From positions 434,001 to 498,000 of the forward strand of contig JAQOTA010000068.1 in the NCBI GenBank assembly GCA_029532415.1: 64,000 nt of DNA, in the 5' to 3' direction. Below, piece after piece: positions 38,719-52,400 of this stretch (the first letter of the stretch is position 1; every line of letters starts with the position of its first letter). The stretch comes from Marasmius tenuissimus (lineage: Eukaryota; Basidiomycota; Agaricomycetes; Agaricales; Marasmiaceae). A program made the position numbers and the translations under genes. The notes beneath the pieces are model-generated. The model was not told the origin of the DNA. It saw only the letters and a list, made by a program, of their open reading frames with translations, and did not search any database.

Positions 38719-40861
38719 ATGTCTATCTTCTTTCCCAACGCCCGACACACCCATGTAGGCGACCACGCTAGCTTCCAACATGTGGCGGGAAATGTAACCA
38801 CGAATATCAATTACGGTTGCTCGTATTTGGAGAGAGAGGACCGGGTCACTTTGGTACGTGGTTATTCAAATACTCAGCATGCGATGTAATCAACTCTAGT
38901 TCTTACCACTGCGCAGTCTGGAAATACTTATCGAAAAATCTTCATGGGCGATATTGTGTTTCGACATGAGATATCATCCGAAGTCCTACATGTTACATTA
39001 ATGCAGCCCCGATGTCCATTGGCCTCCGAGAACCGGCAGTCAATTCAAATACAAGCTATGAAAGTTAAGAAAACCGTACACACCGCCGATGTTATTGGGT
39101 TCAAGGGGAAATTCACGGCTACGACCCTTATACCGGCAGAAAACGATGAAGCAGGTGGTTTCAGCTCGGTGGGTATCCGATCTTGAGTAGAAGCATGGAC
39201 CACCCTGATTTGTCGCAGATTGTAGAATGTGTCCTCCAGGCGGCGGCGGTATGTTTGTAAATCATTCATCTATATCGTTTACTACAATTTTTTGCATTGC
39301 AGGTCACCGTTCCTCACTCACCTTTTTGGAGTGGCCGCGTCAAACGCATTGACGCTGATAGCACACGATGGCACGTCTGATCTTGGTGTTTCGATTCCGA
39401 TAGTTAAATTGGAACGACGCAGAACTGGCCAAAGGGGATGAAGTCACTAATTTCTATGGGCAAAAAGACCAAATAGCATTTTACTACCTCAAGTATACGC
39501 ACATATGTATGTCCAGCTCCGCCTTTGAGTTCATCTCTGAGCTAGACATCCTCTTAGGTAGCTGCATGTGTTGCTCTGCGCACCGACGACAATTTGAACG
39601 TTGAGGTGAGCTGACCATTCTCGGTGTTGCCCGGCTGATACTACGAGTAGCCCCATAGGTTTCGCGCTATTGGGAAGACTGGACGTTCAATCTCAAATAT
39701 ATGCACTGGCAATATGATCTCGCCTCTGCCTCACTATCACTGAGAAACCCCAGTCCTCTTTTCCCGTGTCATTATCTGGCAGTTCCGCTTCGCCCGTATG
39801 CACTCCCAAAACTTGATGCCAAAGCGATCGACACTTGCTTTGAGCACAACTTTGGTGACTTCTTGTACCTGATTGCGTCGCTGGCGGACAGAGAGGTCAT
39901 TGAACCGTGGCGCTTTGTAAGGGATGGCCGTTTAACATTTGGGACTGTGGTAGACTGTTGTAAGCCCGGAGTTTCGGCTTACTTGCCCTCGATCCCTTCT
40001 CTAGAGTGGTACTGCGAGAGTTATAGCACTGATGTTGGGGTACATTACTCTAGCTCAGGTGGGCCTGTCTATCAACTATACCTTCACATTACTGAACCGA
40101 TGTTCGCTGTTTTCAGGGACATCACGCGTCGACCTTTCCTTCCGAAAGACTGGATACGTCGAAGTGGGTCTCCGCTTTGGCTTTCGCCTTCCAGAACGGG
40201 TTCGAAATCAAGTCCGTGCTGCCTACCTGTGTCAGTCTTTTTGTTATTACGACAATTGCAGTAATGGACATGATCTCGGTGAGCGGTCCTTAACAATCCG
40301 TCTCGCTTGCAATGCCGCTAATGATACGTTCTTTCACCTAGCATTTATTGATTCCTTTGGTTTCTCCCTCCACGGGATCTTCTTCCATGCTCCCGAGACG
40401 CATCCAATATCAGCATACCTGTTCGTCCCAGCTCTCCACCTTGAATCTGTCAAAAGTATGCATAGCTTGCGTTTTCCGCTCCCCCAACGGATATTCTACT
40501 GGTCCCACGACCCGGAAGGAAAGCAAATAGTTCCCGAAGATGATTGGGGAAAGTTCGGTATTCCTGAACTGGAATTAGAGGAGTGGATCGGATCATCATG
40601 GTCCGATGCACGTTACGAGTGTATCAATGACTATCTGTGCTCGACTAGTCATTCCTTGGATGGGAAGCCATACGCTCGAGAACATGGATATCCTGAGTTG
40701 GTGTGCGGTAAGTAATGCCAGTTCCACTTGAGTTCCGTTGGAATACTCACTTACCATGGATCGTTCCCCGCTCAGCTGATCCTAACGAGACTCGGTCAGT
40801 GCCAGTTAAAGTACGCAACCTTGACTGTCAAGCCGCCAACAGTACTCAATCAAGTTGCTAA
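38719..40861 (+). CDS. Uncharacterised family protein, copy A (short tail)
   Basis: Ten exons (38719-38853, 38917-39168, 39219-39256, 39303-39370, 39423-39506, 39562-39605, 39659-40058, 40117-40278, 40342-40707, 40776-40861) give 544 aa. I do not recognise a function. The N terminus has a short motif shared with B and C (VGDHASF ... GN..TN, residues 16-33). Next come a GNTYRKI...SSEVLHV block, KFTATTLIP, SPFLTHLF...TLIAHDELAKGDEV, YYLKYT, a W-rich block (WEDWTFNL...WQYDLAS), TFGTVV, AYLPSIPS, RVDLSFRKTG, IDSFGFSLHG, AYLFVP, FYWSHDPEGK and YAREHGYPEL. Exon lengths of 38, 68, 400, 162 and 366 nt are identical to those of B. The intron after HD uses a GC donor (39371-39372). It stops 29 codons into exon 10 and lacks the tail of B and C. 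Confidence 0.8.
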
Positions 40862-43800
40862 GTGATGCAAGTGATGTGATTGTTGACGACCACTCAGCGT
40901 CAGGCTGTTGAATAGTAAAGAGCAGGCTCACCACTTACCACTGATACTCTTGTTATATCGGGCTCCTACTCGCTACTCTTTTTGCTTGCCTAACATATCA
41001 AGAACCCTTCAAATTGCACGTGTTTACACATTACGAACAAGGGTTATAGCCGGCTGATCCCTTGTTACATGGTGCGGAAACAAGTTTGCTAGCGCTTATG
41101 GCGATCTGAGGGTCGGAAGCACTCCGTTACAGTGTCATTCAGTATAGAGCCTCGTCCGGACGATCGCAGGTTGGAAGCTCGGCTAATCATGAAATTGTAC
41201 GACGTTGATAGCCAGGGCGGATGCTGGATATGAATGGACCTAAGAGTGAAGTTGAGGTATTGGAGGGCGAGCTCTAGATCGAGCGAGGCTTACGCATTTG
41301 CTTGCGTACTGGAAGGGACGAGTAGTTGAGCAAAAGCCATAGTCTCCAGAGCTGAATGCGGAGAACTGGAAGGCTTATTGGGGATCTTTTCGTCGACTAA
41401 GTTGGAGGTTAGTAGTTACTTAGCGCAGCACTGAACATTATGAGGTTGTCGACGGTCGTCTTACTACATCTGCTCGAGGACCACAGGTCGAACTCGTCCT
41501 CGCGAAAACTCAGCCTCAAGGGTTGCAGTCCTAGTCCGTTGGATCATGACTCTCTACCAGGCCTAAGAGTGTATACTCCAGGTCGATGCAAGTTCGTTAC
41601 TCATACCATGCCCGGGTAAGAATATGCGGTATTTTCTACTTCAAGACATATTTTTAGAACTTGGCGTCGGGGATGAGGTGCATTGGACCATCTTAGAGCA
41701 AGATGGCAAAGTGGTGGGTTCTTTTCTGAGCTTTTTTGCAAGGAAGATGAGGTCGAGTATGAATTTGATCCAAAAAAGAGTCATCAGAATCTGCACTTTA
41801 GAAATAAAAGGTATAAGCCTTAAGGGCTCTCATGAGGTTAAAAGCGGCGGTAACAAACACACTGAGAGAAAAGAGCGTACTCGGGTATGTCGAAGAGAAG
41901 AGAGGAGGTGTAGACGAAGGCTAGCCCAGCTCCCGGTTCTGTTCCGACCGATGGACTGATGGACTGATGAATTAATGAACGAGGGACCATTAGGTCTGTT
42001 AGTCATCAGGTCCTCAGTTTCAAATCTCTGCCTTCGACTTTGACTCAAACTCTTCTTAAATGTATTGATTATCGCTCAACGTCGACTGTTGCTTGTTTTG
42101 ATCGTCACGGAATATCCAGAACTCTCGCAAATCCTGTACACGACAAACCCGTATCTTTGCATCAGCGCAGCTTATCACCTCACTTCACTTCCAAACCCCC
42201 GAAACTCCTTGTCCTCCAGTGTCCATTCTTGTAACGATATGGAAGGAACAGAACCAGACGTGGGCCTGCTGATGGTCTCGAGTTGCTTCATTTCTGATCA
42301 TCTTCAAAGCTATACAAAGAAAATACCGTTGAACGTGCCCACTGCTTGAACAAAAAAGATTTGGAAAGATTACACTGTCCTGAGTAGTATGCGGTGCGTT
42401 TGTTTCTTGCATTGTCGAGATTTTACTTTACCAACTGCGACGTGCCGCACCTTCCAGGTAAATGCCCATCAATGTCAATAATGAATTTTCTGCCTACGTC
42501 GGACCGACGGGAAGCCCAGCAGGCGAGCATTCTCAGACCTTGATCATACAAGTTATATGTGCTATGGCAATGACCTCGACCTGGTGAGCACAAGGAGGAC
42601 GGGAGGGTAGGAAGGCTTGAGTGCTAGTAACTACGGAAGGGTGCGATGTTTATCCGTTTTGTGGCCCTATTATTTTTCCTCTTGTTTCACCTCCGTTTTG
42701 CTGGCTATTCGTCGACCCTATCATTAGTAGGATCATTCTCCGCCCTCGTATCACAGGATGTTCCCCACATAACAACAACGACAATCATCTCCACTTGTGC
42801 GCCCAGGAGTGGATATAGCTTGAAGAGCTCGTTCAATAAATCCCACAGCCAATTGAGAATCGGGTGTCGGCGGTCGAACGTATTGGTATGGAGGTCAGTA
42901 TTGGAAAGAAGCAGATTCAACTTGAGGGGGTGGATGTATGAATTGACAGGAAAGGCAAAGGAAGGACAGAGGCCTACTATGCCAGTTTCGAGACTCGGCA
43001 AACCATACCACTGGCCATGGATCCCCTACAAACTGCTTTGCAACTGAAGACAGAGAGTCCGTATCTTCGACATCTCTTAACGACAAACCCCATTTCTTGT
43101 TCATATGTATCCCTCGTTCAGAGAGTATCTCGTCGCCTGTTATTGCCGGGTATTGTTGAGGCCTTGAGGGTCTCAAGGCGAAGACGTTGCGCATTGAGGG
43201 CCAGTGCATACAAAGTCACTCTGGGAGTTCAATCACTATATAACGGTACTCTACATCAATTTTGCTTTGATCTCTAATATTAAGGACTTGCTACTTTCGT
43301 GAACCTCAATATCTACTTATCCATATGAGATGTGCTCACAAATCTCGACATCGGGAATGTAACTTGACGGTGTCTTTGGCCAGTTTGGATGAGCTCAAAA
43401 TGTAGATCCATGTTCCTCTGTCCTGCTGTCCCGCGAGCGACGAGCGTATGAGACAAGCTGAACCAAATTCCAAAAGGATTCATACCTGTGACTATTGCGT
43501 CGATCATGGCATTGGTTCTGTGTACAGCGGGGGAATCCGAGGATGATTGGGATGAGACAAGACTGAATTGAACTCAAAACGCCGGGTTGTACTATCATGT
43601 TCTCTGTATTGAGTAGTTTGACACATCGAGAGGGTATTCAATTTGTTCAATTCCTCCCAGGTCTGAATATCATGTACGTACGACAACTCCATTCGAGTTG
43701 GGAACTGACTGATATAGCTCTCTTCCCTCCAACTTGTAACTCCATCTCAAATCCCCCGTTCATTCAAGTCGTCCTCGAGGACATTCTACCATTGACACTC

Positions 43801-44622
43801 CCCAGTCGAATCAATCATTGTGTCCTCAATACCAGTTCTTGTCAATGGGCGACAGGATGTTCTCGGTAGAACATGGGGCATGGCACCGGCGCCGTTCGCG
43901 GCGTCCTGCGTGCATTTGGCATTGTCGAGTTTGAAAAATTCCGCGGAAGCTGTAGTGCCAATCGGTGGGCAGTACTGAGCTGTCCATTCTTGTAAGTACA
44001 TGGTGCGTGTGTTTTCGACCTATTCTGCATTATGATTCCCAGTGAGAACGACCGACCTCATGATCATGATCCCTGCATCTCCTAGCAGTGCCTCGAGGGC
44101 TTCTTTGATACCCCAACTCTCGTTTTGCGGCGTGATATTGGAGGTGGCGGCGGCGATTCAGAACATGTGAAGAAGCGATGGGATGCACAAGTCCTTCCGT
44201 AGCCCTGGAGGCTGGGTCTGGACTCATTGTGGCAAACCAGAGAGTCCCCGGGGTTGTTTCAGAATCTCGGGGTCCACCTCAAAACATTCTCTTTGATTCA
44301 AGTTCCATATTGTTCGGACCACAACCTCGCCACCTCGAAGGTGCACACTGCCTTGGTACGAATGCTGACTTGTTGCCGGATATCTTGAATCGATTTGCTT
44401 CCGACCAGTGGACGTTGTATGTGTCCGGGGTCCCCAGTTCCATTTCTGAGTCTCACGGACTAGACGCAAAAACAGCATGGAGTGTCCCCAATCTCAATTT
44501 CAATTGAATGGCCCCGCAAATCCTGTGAGTTGAATGCAGCACGTGTGTTGTCGAGAGCGGGAGCTGCTGTATGGGTGGAAATTTGGGCACATTGCGCCGA
44601 GTCAAGGATGAGAGTGGGTTGT
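40862..44622. other. Gene-poor spacer between copies A and B
   Basis: About 3.8 kb. The frames at 41624-41959 (+), 42646-43047 (+) and 43504-44030 (-) have no recognised domain, and I could not build a spliced gene. A small tandem repeat (GGACTGAT units) lies at about 41951-41969. Confidence 0.35.
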
Positions 44623-44630
44623 TATATATA
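44623..44630 (+). promoter_or_regulatory. TATA box of copy B
   Basis: TATATATA about 80 bp upstream of the ATG at 44710. Confidence 0.5.
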
Positions 44631-44709
44631 GTCTTGGAACGCTGGCATCCCTTCTTACCTCACTTCGTCCGCTCCCCCTTCTTGGATTGCCCCAACTACA
44701 TCTCGCTCA

Positions 44710-47073
44710 ATGAGCAGCCGAACTTACTTCGCTAACGCCCAAGGCACGATTATAGGACCAAATGCCGACTTTCGGATTGTGCATGGAGATGTGATCACTA
44801 ATAATTTTTTTAAGTGCAACGAGCGTCCAGAGGATCGAGTGGTTGTGGTACGTAGTATGCGTCATTTGAGAACAATCAAAGCTAATTCCTCCGTCCAGAA
44901 TGGGAACACCTATCGACGAATAACTGACGGTGACCTCATTCTCCGACGCCATCTCTCATCCCAAGTCATAGCTGTTAACATCCAGCCTGGATCAGTATCA
45001 TCGCAAGTGGTTAGGGTCAGAAAGACCACTCAGACGGCAGAGGTCGTTGGCGTTGGAGGGGCGTTTACGGCCACAACGTTCGAGCCGGTGGATGAGACCG
45101 ATACAGAGGGATTCCAATCGGTAATCGCTATAATTCTCTTGGAGTCGTTGGTCAATGCTGAATTACAGCAGGTATTGGAACGTGTCCTGAAGGCAGCGAC
45201 CTCAATGCGGTACGTTGACCAATGTCCATGAATGGTAACTGTACGAAAGATGGCGTTGTCACGTTGACATGGTATATAGGTCGCCGCTGCTCACTCAACT
45301 CTTTGCACTCAGCGGATCCAATCTTTCAACATTCATTACGCATGACTGTAAGCTTTCTGTCTAGAATCTTTATTGTGAGCAGTGCTCAAATGCTGCAACT
45401 TGTAGATCTGGCGAACGGACATAATTACAGTGATCAGTTTTGGGGCAAGGCTTGGATTGTGTTCTACTACCTCAATTATACGATAGTATGTTTGTCCTTC
45501 AAGTTTTTTTTTTGACCCGGTCATAACGAGGCTCTTCTCAGGATGCTGCTATTGAATCTTTGCGCAGCAATGAAGCTCTGAGGTTTCCGGTAAGCTGATT
45601 CTACTCAATCAGTGGGCCAGCTTGTAACACCAGATAGGTTACCCATCGTTATAGCGATTGGTCAATCAATCTCCAAACTCTGACCTGGCAGTATGACCCG
45701 GCTTGTGTCTCCATCTCACCACCAGACGAAGGCCACCTTAAACCGATGCGTAGTCGCCCGACCCCGTTTCCCCTGGACAGCCTCTCGCGGCTTGATACAC
45801 ATGAGATCATCGCCTGCGTTGAGAGAACCTTCGGGGATGCCTTGCACTTGATTGGGTCATACGAGGGAATGAAATCCGGAGATCTGTCGGCCTACTCACA
45901 CCATGGTCTCTTGACGATTGGCACTGTCGTCAACGGGGTAAAGCCCAAAGTCCTTGCCTATTTCCCCTCCATTCCTTCCCCCGAGCGCTTTTGTATGAGT
46001 TTGTACCCCGATATTGAAGTAAAATACTCTGATTCGAGTACGTCCACTTTCAAACTCGTTATTTCCCGTGCTGATTGTTTTAGTAACCTCACGAGTCGAT
46101 TTTCTGTTCCGCAAAGTCGGTGATATCCGAGTGTATATTGATTTTGGCGTGCGATTTCAAGAAAAGGACCACAGCCAACTCCGTCGTGCTTACCTCTGTC
46201 AGTCGTACTACTTCCGGAATGACTGCGACGATATGGAGAATGTTGGTAAGTGACCTTCAGTAAGCTTTGTGTACCTGCTTGATTGACCTTCTACGCTCGA
46301 TTCTAGTGTATATCGATCGAGTTGGATTTTCTCTCACAGGGACCTTTCTCCATGACCCTGCGGCACATTCAACGCCAGCGTACCTCTTTGTCCCACCTCT
46401 CCCCGTTAAACTCGTCAACGGCGTCCACTGCGTACAGTATCCATTCCCCAAACCTCTGTTTTATTGGTGCCGCGACCCACAAGGAAAGGAAGTGATTGCG
46501 GCGGAAGATTGGGAGGAATATGGCGTTCCAAGTTTGGATTCGTATGAATGGATCACTTCTTGTTGGCCCGGTGATCGATATAATTCCGTTCACGATCACC
46601 TCTTCTCAAGGAACTACAACTTGGATGGAAAGAGATACGCGTCTGAGCATGACTATCCCGAGCTGATATGTGGTAATACCTTTTCCTACTAGACCTGATA
46701 GTGTGCTGATAGTTCAACTCAGTCAATCCTCATAGTGCTGCGGGCTCGAGAATAGAAGAGATTCAACACTCGGGTTCAGAGCCTGAAGCCCCTCTTCTCC
46801 CTTCGCAGCTGACATTCCCATCATCTCCTTCAATTGTGGAGGTACCTACAGAACACAATCCGCAGTGTAACGACACCTCGATGTCCCCGCAAGGAGATAG
46901 AGTGACTCACTGGGCCGAACCTGGCTTTTTGAACAAGTGGTGTATGTATAGTCTCTCCGTGTCCCACGTCCGTATTCCTAGATTCTGATACACAGTCCTC
47001 AGATACCTTTGTCTCGGAGACCATGGCATTTGAGGCAGATGATGATTTCGAGTACTCTGTAGTGGCATGCTAG
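44710..47073 (+). CDS. Uncharacterised family protein, copy B (full length)
   Basis: Eleven exons (44710-44847, 44899-45120, 45172-45209, 45280-45347, 45406-45485, 45542-45589, 45638-46037, 46084-46245, 46307-46672, 46723-46941, 47003-47073) give 603 aa. It has the same block order as copy A. The N-terminal motif is IIGPNADF...GD.ITNN; then come NGNTYRRITDGD, FTATTFEP, SPLLTQLF, WIVFYYLNYT, RSNEALRFPV, DWSINLQTLTWQYDPA, LLTIGTVV, AYFPSIPSPERFC, SRVDFLFRKVGD, VYIDRVGF, AYLFVPPL, FYWCRDPQGK and YASEHDYPELICG. It adds an acidic/Ser-Pro-rich linker, HWAEPGFLNKW, and a short last exon ending EYSVVAC-stop. No known enzyme motif and no membrane segment is obvious. All introns are GT-AG. The acceptor of exon 3 could lie 3 nt earlier. 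Confidence 0.85.
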
Positions 47074-48449
47074 GTGCTTTGATTTAAACTCGTACTCTCA
47101 ACCATGTTCTCTCCCTGATCGTTACTATTCCGACTAATTGCCATTGCACTGAATATGCTTGTCCTTGATTGCACGACACGAACTACATATTCCCGAGGCA
47201 AGACCTCCGCGTCGATAATTCGAAAGTCATGATCATTGGGCTCCGGGGCGTGTCCCTTTCACCAACCTGTTGATCCTGGAAAAGTCACTATCAGTATAGG
47301 TATAATAAGATCGGCACTTCTTATGTGTAGGCTCCGATGCTTCCGCGACAATTCTCCTTGGATCGAATGCCGTCGAAGATCAGTCTCTCATTTCCTGCTT
47401 GATGCCGTTATCGACGATAGCAACCCCTCGAAACTCAACTATTTGAGTACCAGGGAAAGTAAAGCACGTGTGTCCAACAGCCCGGATAACCCGAGCACTC
47501 GCCGACCGTTGCCGCACTGATGCCCAAGGTGGCCAAGAGTACCGGTGTGCTTCATCCCAATCTCGAGGACATCCGGAAGATAGAATGTACAGAACACGCT
47601 TGGCCTACGTGGTATGCGTAGATGTGTAGTCCAACCTCGACATATACCCCAGCAATTCTGAGATCGGATAGGCACGGTAGCGCTACAATTTTGGCGACCA
47701 TTCCCCACGGGCAGGCTTGGCTTGAGTTAGATGGTCATTGATACCTGGTTGGTTTGATGATCGGGGATAATGAATTGGATGGAGGTAGCCGGCGAGAAAG
47801 TCGAAACCGTCCTGTATGTGAAGTCGAGGACAATCCATCACGAGCCACTGAGAACGCTCCCAGGTCTTCACTAGCGTGTCTTGTATCACTATTTGTCCCG
47901 CCAGAATGCCCGTTTGCGGAAACTTCATCTTCACCGATTGCCTAAAATCCGTCTGTACTCCCATTGGTCGTCATCTGCTCTAAGTACGTGGGTCGTAACG
48001 GCAGAGAAGAATGTGTAAACGGTGCCCGAGGAAGGGTGGGAGAAACGCATCAACTTCAGACTGGTAGCCGAGGTACCGGATAACATTTGTGTGAATAGAG
48101 GCTTGAGTGAGCGCGAGGGAAAGCTTGGACGTCAAAGCCAGCCAGATAGCCAGAAACCCTTGCTACGGTCCCAATTCAGCGCCTAATGACAACCATCGGC
48201 GATTGCGCCAATCAGGAGGCCAACTATCAACCGCTCTCCGTTGACAATTCCCCGTTGAGGTGTAGCTGGAATTAACGTGGCTCGTACAAACCGGGCGAAC
48301 GTAGCCAGCGCTTTCTCCCCTTCTCCCTGGTATTATCCGATCTCCAGGCTCCCGAGCATACACCGCCAGAGGGAGATTGTAGCAGCGTCGTACTCGACTA
48401 GTGGACGGGAGCTGATGGAGGTAAGCGTACAGAGAGAATCATTACGTTG
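47074..48449. other. Gene-poor region
   Basis: A minus frame of 93 codons (47964-47683) reads like protein (VKTWERSQWLVMDCPRLHI) but no family was recognised. Nothing else can be supported. Confidence 0.3.
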
Positions 48450-49406
48450 ATTTAGTGGCATGTGAGGGTAACGGCTCAGCTACTGCGGTTGCAATCGCAG
48501 TCTTCAGCGGGGAGCAAGGCCAGCGGAGCGCGGGCGAAAATCAACTTGAGAGTAGTCGTTCTTCCGACGAGATGACGAGAACCACCGGCGGCGACCAAGG
48601 TGTTGGTCTCGTCTCTGCTGTTGTCGAACAGCCGAGAACTGGGTCTTCGTTTGGCCAAAGAACTCTTTGGCACGTTGGATTTCGAAGGGCTGTATGGTTG
48701 AGCAGAGCCGCGTTATCGGAGGTGTGAGCCGAATGAGTTTTAGAGATGGGCTGTTAATAAAGTAGAGGTTAGCCCAGGCCATCATGGGGAAAAATAACAC
48801 TTGAAACGAAAATACAAAGTTCCGATGCTCTCAAAGTAGAAATGAGAAAGCGAGAAAAACGAGGAAGCGAGACCTGCCCAGCTCCGAGGCTTTCTCCTCT
48901 TGTCGAGGGACTGAACCTTCGCTCCACCTAGCGAGAAAACCGGGATTTCGTTCGAAGTGTTGGCTTGGTCTGTTCGCTTTCTGGCTGTACGCCAGAAAAT
49001 CGGAGTGGGTGGTTGGATCCGTCATTTAACATTCTATTGTACTTCCGTTGACGGTCTCGACATAGTCTGGAGGCAGGAAACCACTGAAAAGACAAAAATC
49101 TGTCAGGCCGGATGCTGATGCACATAAGGAAACCACGCACATTGTAACTGTCTCTGTGAGCCAGTAACTCAGTGAGCTGGATGAACGGTCTGGCTACCGA
49201 GGGATGAGAAAACACTCACAAATGGAGCCAGTGGTGTAGGCGGCCTTCATGAATACTTCTGAATGTAAAATTGCAACGTGAGAGGGGGAAAAGCACCATG
49301 CGTGTTCTCATGTACTGTAGTTTCTGAAGGCTGAGAAACGCGGAATAATATGACGATGGATGTTGGTTGTGATGGTTCTGGTCAGAGTTGAGCACGAGCG
49401 CTTAGG
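48450..49406 (-). repeat. Dispersed homologous segment X (unknown gene relic)
   Basis: Shares three collinear minus-strand anchors with the segment at 60450-61505. They are a 31-bp match at 49371-49401 encoding NSDQNHH, an AGACTATGTCGAGAC match near 49055-49072 (DYVETV) and a peptide LVAAGGSRHL near 48590. Spacing is comparable in both segments. This suggests two diverged copies of an unrecognised gene or transposon-derived sequence. Confidence 0.5.
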
Positions 49407-52400
49407 TGGCCATCTCGGTTTGAACCGCGAAACTACTTACAATCATCACGCTCATCTCAGTAGCAACACATCCATCAAAGATTCGAGAGGCTGAATTGCC
49501 CTACGCAAATCCATTTCTGCCAAATGATAATTGAACATCATAGTACGCATCGTTATTGAATATGATCATAATAGTTACATACAAAGGCGTCCTGCGGAGT
49601 TAGAAGAGAAGGTAAAATGTCGGTAAGAGGTATACAACGGGGTAAGCGCCAAGGTAAGTACTTTATATCTCACTTCCCTTTCCTTCGTTCCGACATCCCC
49701 TCGGATTGACCAGCCATCTGGGAACCCTATACCTGCACATCCTGGGCCGCCTCCTTACTCTGCAGCCGCCGAAAGGGAGAAAAAGATTGCAGATTCGACT
49801 CTGGGGCCACCTTAGAGATCGGTAGCCGAGATGTCCACCAAAATTGACGATGATCGATGATGGCCGAAGAGGGTGTGCATAGAGTAAAGACGCATAACCT
49901 GGACGAGGAGAGATCCTCGAAGGTGTCGTCGAGATTCTATAGTAACCTCAACTGGGATCCACCTGGGTCCAGAAGGGCTCGGAGGATGTGATGAAGGGGA
50001 TCCAACAGACACGGCATGCATTCGGCGAGGTTGTGTTCGCGTAGAGGAAGATTCCGTTGGTGCGGGTGGTCTGTATGACCGACATCGTAGCCAAACCCCC
50101 ATTTGTCCGTGCTGTTGGTAGTCTGAATTCAGTTCTTGTGAACCGAAGTGCGGTATAGATGAAGCCGCCGCTCCGGCCGATCCCTCCCTTCGTTCACCCG
50201 ATGGAACCTAATCCTCTCTGCCAGCGTTGCTCGTGTCCGACTTCAATGAGGCTTCCCACTCCAGATTCGCAGGTTTGGCATACTTCCGACAAACCTTCAG
50301 TATGTGGTAGAAAGGATCAACTCGATCGGGTCGTTGAGCACCTCTTGGGTCGTACGCAGCACACGCGCTGACAAGAAGTATGATGCAGACGGTGGGTGGT
50401 GTTGAATAGGATATTTAATGGGGTTGTAGAGAGTTGGGGATGGGGATGGTGCTTCTGACTGTGGATCCAGGCTAGACGAACACAGTGTTGGGCTGGAGTT
50501 AGACTGTCGTCTAGCTAGATGTTATGAACGTAAATATGTATGTCAGACAGAGACACAAACCACGTACCAAGGAGGATCAATCACCCAAATCCTCCTTCCC
50601 CGGTAGCCCGCTAGCTTTTCCTGGTTCTTGTGGCAGGAAATGCCATCTGAGAGGAGCTCGAGGGTTGGTTCTGACGCAGGTGTCCGTGCTTATCCATCGT
50701 GTAGTCGCGCTTCATAAACTCTTGGTCGACCAGTTGTTCCCTTGGATCCTTCCTCGGCTTTCCAATGTGAGATCCGTCAGGTCCTGAATCATTGGCACTC
50801 GCCCCGCAGCCTATTTGAGCAAGATAAGAAAGTCTAAAGTCGTCGGATCGATGTGGTTTGAAATGGACTCACAATAGCAGCTGCAGAGGTATGCGAGCCC
50901 CATACCGAGATCACTCATCTCTTTGCGTTGTCAAAGTAGACAAGTTCAGGAAATGGTTCGGTCGAGCTAGGAAGTATTCGTCGAGTGAGCAGGGATTAGA
51001 CTCAAAATCAGTGGTGGGTTCAAGAAGGGCGTCGTCGTTGATGTCATAATGACAGAAAAGAAGGCACTGAGTGTGGGAATCATGTGCCACTTTCGGGGTC
51101 GGCCATCATAAAAGGGAAATTTTGGAAAATGAACACCCTTGACTTTGACTTTGACTTTGACTGCGACATTCGAGGTTGCCCCTCTGCCTATGATCTATCC
51201 TCGGTTCGAAACACTCACGTCGAAGATCGCAGTACTGACGCAGCTGCAAGGATCGGAAATGAACTCAAACTCGTAGGCTTGATTGCCTTGCTAGCACTTT
51301 CAGAAAACTTCGACCGCCAGAAGCTCCTTGTCTTCAAAATTCAACTAGTGGCAGGCAACTGCCACATTGCAGAATCTCTTATGCCAAAACCCTCATTTTG
51401 TTCATACTCGCCCGCACGGATCTAATACCATCTTCCCTTCAGATCTCATGTACCGTCAAAGTCATTTAGGTCATCTTCGTATCCTTCACTGCCATAGGCT
51501 CAACTATGCCGATCGTCCTGTCCTAAATCCCCAACGCGATCCTCAGACCCATTTAGATGCCTACACATGCTGGCCTCAGTGGCAGGCCCCTCTGTTCCGC
51601 TACTCATTTAGGAACTCGAAATCATATCCGTCTATTGTTCGTCGCGTAGCCAAACAAATGAAGATACCTACCCATGGTTTGCGTCTTTGTTTCTCCACCT
51701 CTCTCTACCTAAACACTCTCAATGAGGACAAGCTCAACTTGGACTCTCCTCGAAGTTCCTCCGAGTCGCATATCTAGCGCGTATCTGGACCTCATATCCA
51801 TCGCTGAACTTCATCATGTCGGAAATATTGTCTATGAATTATCATGTATGGCACACAGTCCACTTCACGAAGCGTAACCTTGTTCCTACTCGTCCATCCG
51901 ACCCATCAGAAAAGCCTTTCCATATGCACAATTCTTCGAGGGAAGACGACTGCCGTGTCTTTTAGCTACGAATTGCGACGCCAGTCAGGTACGTTATTCA
52001 TCGAAAGTCGAGTAGCATTCATATACTTCAAACTGTCGGTTACCTTGTGAATGCCAGTCTCAACTCAACAAGCCTACCTATGTCCTACGATACAGCCCTA
52101 ATTTTTAGTATACAATATCACAAACTCCGAAGGAATGTCAGGCTTCTGCCACCGAATGCAGACGCCGCTCGTAACAAACCTTGAATACCGTTATTTGTTC
52201 AACAGCACCCCTCGCAGATTGCCTTCCTGCTCGTGACTCCGGTGATTCACCAGTAAAATATTCACACTCCTTTCCCTACCCGCGGACTCACTCCCGTCTC
52301 ACAACGGCTTCCTCCTGTGTTATCGGTGTTATCGCCGTCTCCTCAACATTGAAACTTGTACGTGCAGCGCTATTGCCGTATCCAAAACCTCCGACATGAG

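Noticed and set aside
41030..41075. Short AACAAGGG...CCCTTGTT inverted pair
   Set aside because: An 8-bp stem is too common to call a terminator or element.
51138..51163. TTTGAC tandem repeat, a possible CRISPR-like or satellite signal
   Set aside because: Only a few units of six bases; an ordinary microsatellite. No CRISPR array exists in the window.
51367..51777. A 136-codon + frame
   Set aside because: Reads as possible protein, but no homology recalled, no start context, and no flanking exons.
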